Shown: positions 12,004-12,256 of the stretch, piece after piece
Numbering within the stretch: the stretch's first letter is position 1
Layout of the letters: every line of letters begins with the position of its first letter
From: an uncultured Ktedonobacteraceae bacterium
Lineage (GTDB): Bacteria > Chloroflexota > Ktedonobacteria > Ktedonobacterales > Ktedonobacteraceae
Reading direction: 5' to 3'
Assembly: GCA_955652655.1 (NCBI GenBank)
Contig: CATPCK010000340.1
Span: 1-12,256, forward strand
Length of the DNA: 12,256 nucleotides
Position numbers and translations under genes: made by a program
Notes under the pieces: model-generated
What the model was told of the DNA's origin: nothing
Database searches by the model: none
Seen by the model: the letters and a program-made list of their open reading frames with translations, nothing else

Positions 12004-12256
12004 TTAGCTCACTTTGATAATAGTGCGGCCTCTCACTCCACCTTTGAGAATAGCAGCCAACGCCTGAGGAAGTTCCGCGAGTGGAGCTTCGTGCCCAATG
12101 AGATCGAGAAGGCGTTCCGGCTTGTAATCACTGGCCAGGTGTTCCCAGATCTGGCGGCGCAATTCCATAGGGCAGTTTACCGAATCAATGCCCAGCAAGT
12201 TAATGCTGCGCAAGATTAAAGGGAAGACAGTCGCGCTGAAATTCGGTCCCCCGGTG
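12004..12256 (-). CDS. YhdH/AcuI-type quinone oxidoreductase (MDR superfamily), C-terminal part
   Basis: The gene enters from the right edge of the window; 83 C-terminal residues are visible, ending at TAA 12004-12006. They read TGGPNFSATVFPLILRSINL, LGIDSVNCPMELRRQIWEHL, then APLAELPQALAAILKGGVRG and RTIIKVS. 'FPLILR-I-LLGIDSV--P---R---W-HLA' followed by 'L-E-P-A----L-G---GR-I---' is the C-terminal signature of the zinc-free, NADPH-dependent YhdH/YhfP family, which includes acrylyl-CoA reductase AcuI. The substrate-side part of the Rossmann domain and the C-terminal lid are therefore intact, but the NADPH loop lies outside the window. It is on the same strand as the kinase stump, 93 bp upstream of it. 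Confidence 0.88.
   Translation of the reverse strand, partial: TGGPNFSATVFPLILRSINLLGIDSVNCPMELRRQIWEHLASDYKPERLLDLIGHEAPLAELPQALAAILKGGVRGRTIIKVS

Overview
The window looks like a piece of a mid-GC chromosome from a Ktedonobacteria-like member of the Chloroflexota. This is inferred from three things: a long MalT/LuxR-type ATPase regulator next to a paralogous relic, many short palindromic repeats ending in CCCTAC, and IS200/IS605-type debris. No rRNA or tRNA is visible, so the taxonomic call is tentative.

Layout. Positions 1-1818 hold a decayed sugar-acid catabolic cassette: an internally deleted MFS transporter, an intact-frame fumarylacetoacetate hydrolase (FAH) family protein resembling 2-keto-3-deoxy-arabinonate dehydratases, and, convergent to them, the last 56 codons of an aldehyde dehydrogenase of the alpha-ketoglutaric-semialdehyde type. 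The dehydrogenase fragment is cut by an IS200/IS605-like right end with a TnpB fragment (1818-1995). Positions 2045-4581 hold a secreted GH15 glucoamylase on the minus strand, visibly richer in GC than its neighbours, with a good sigma-70-like promoter and a 3' hairpin. Divergently transcribed is a membrane PAP2 phosphatase (4741-5649), followed by a repeat-rich gap. Positions 5941-7920 (minus) encode a MalT-like LuxR regulator that has lost its TPR region. Upstream of it lie a relic of a second such regulator (8106-8259) and a membrane-protein tail fragment (8383-8577). On the plus strand follow a stand-alone PAS protein and an acyl-CoA dehydrogenase (9212-10411). Convergent to these are a SIS-domain sugar-phosphate isomerase or deaminase (10458-11600), a 44-codon ROK kinase stump, and the C-terminus of a YhdH/AcuI-type quinone oxidoreductase that runs off the window.

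Two themes stand out. First, about half of the loci are relics made by internal deletions, so the window is an eroding region rather than a set of working operons. Second, short palindromic elements of a shared design lie between genes, over a stop codon, and inside two unrelated genes. In those two genes they are read through in frame and place the same peptide GDAINRV in an FAH-family enzyme and in a LuxR regulator. This is the most unusual observation here and recalls the protein-coding palindromic elements of Rickettsia. Genes likely still functional are the glucoamylase, PAP2 phosphatase, acyl-CoA dehydrogenase and SIS protein, probably the FAH protein, and possibly the shortened regulator and the PAS protein.
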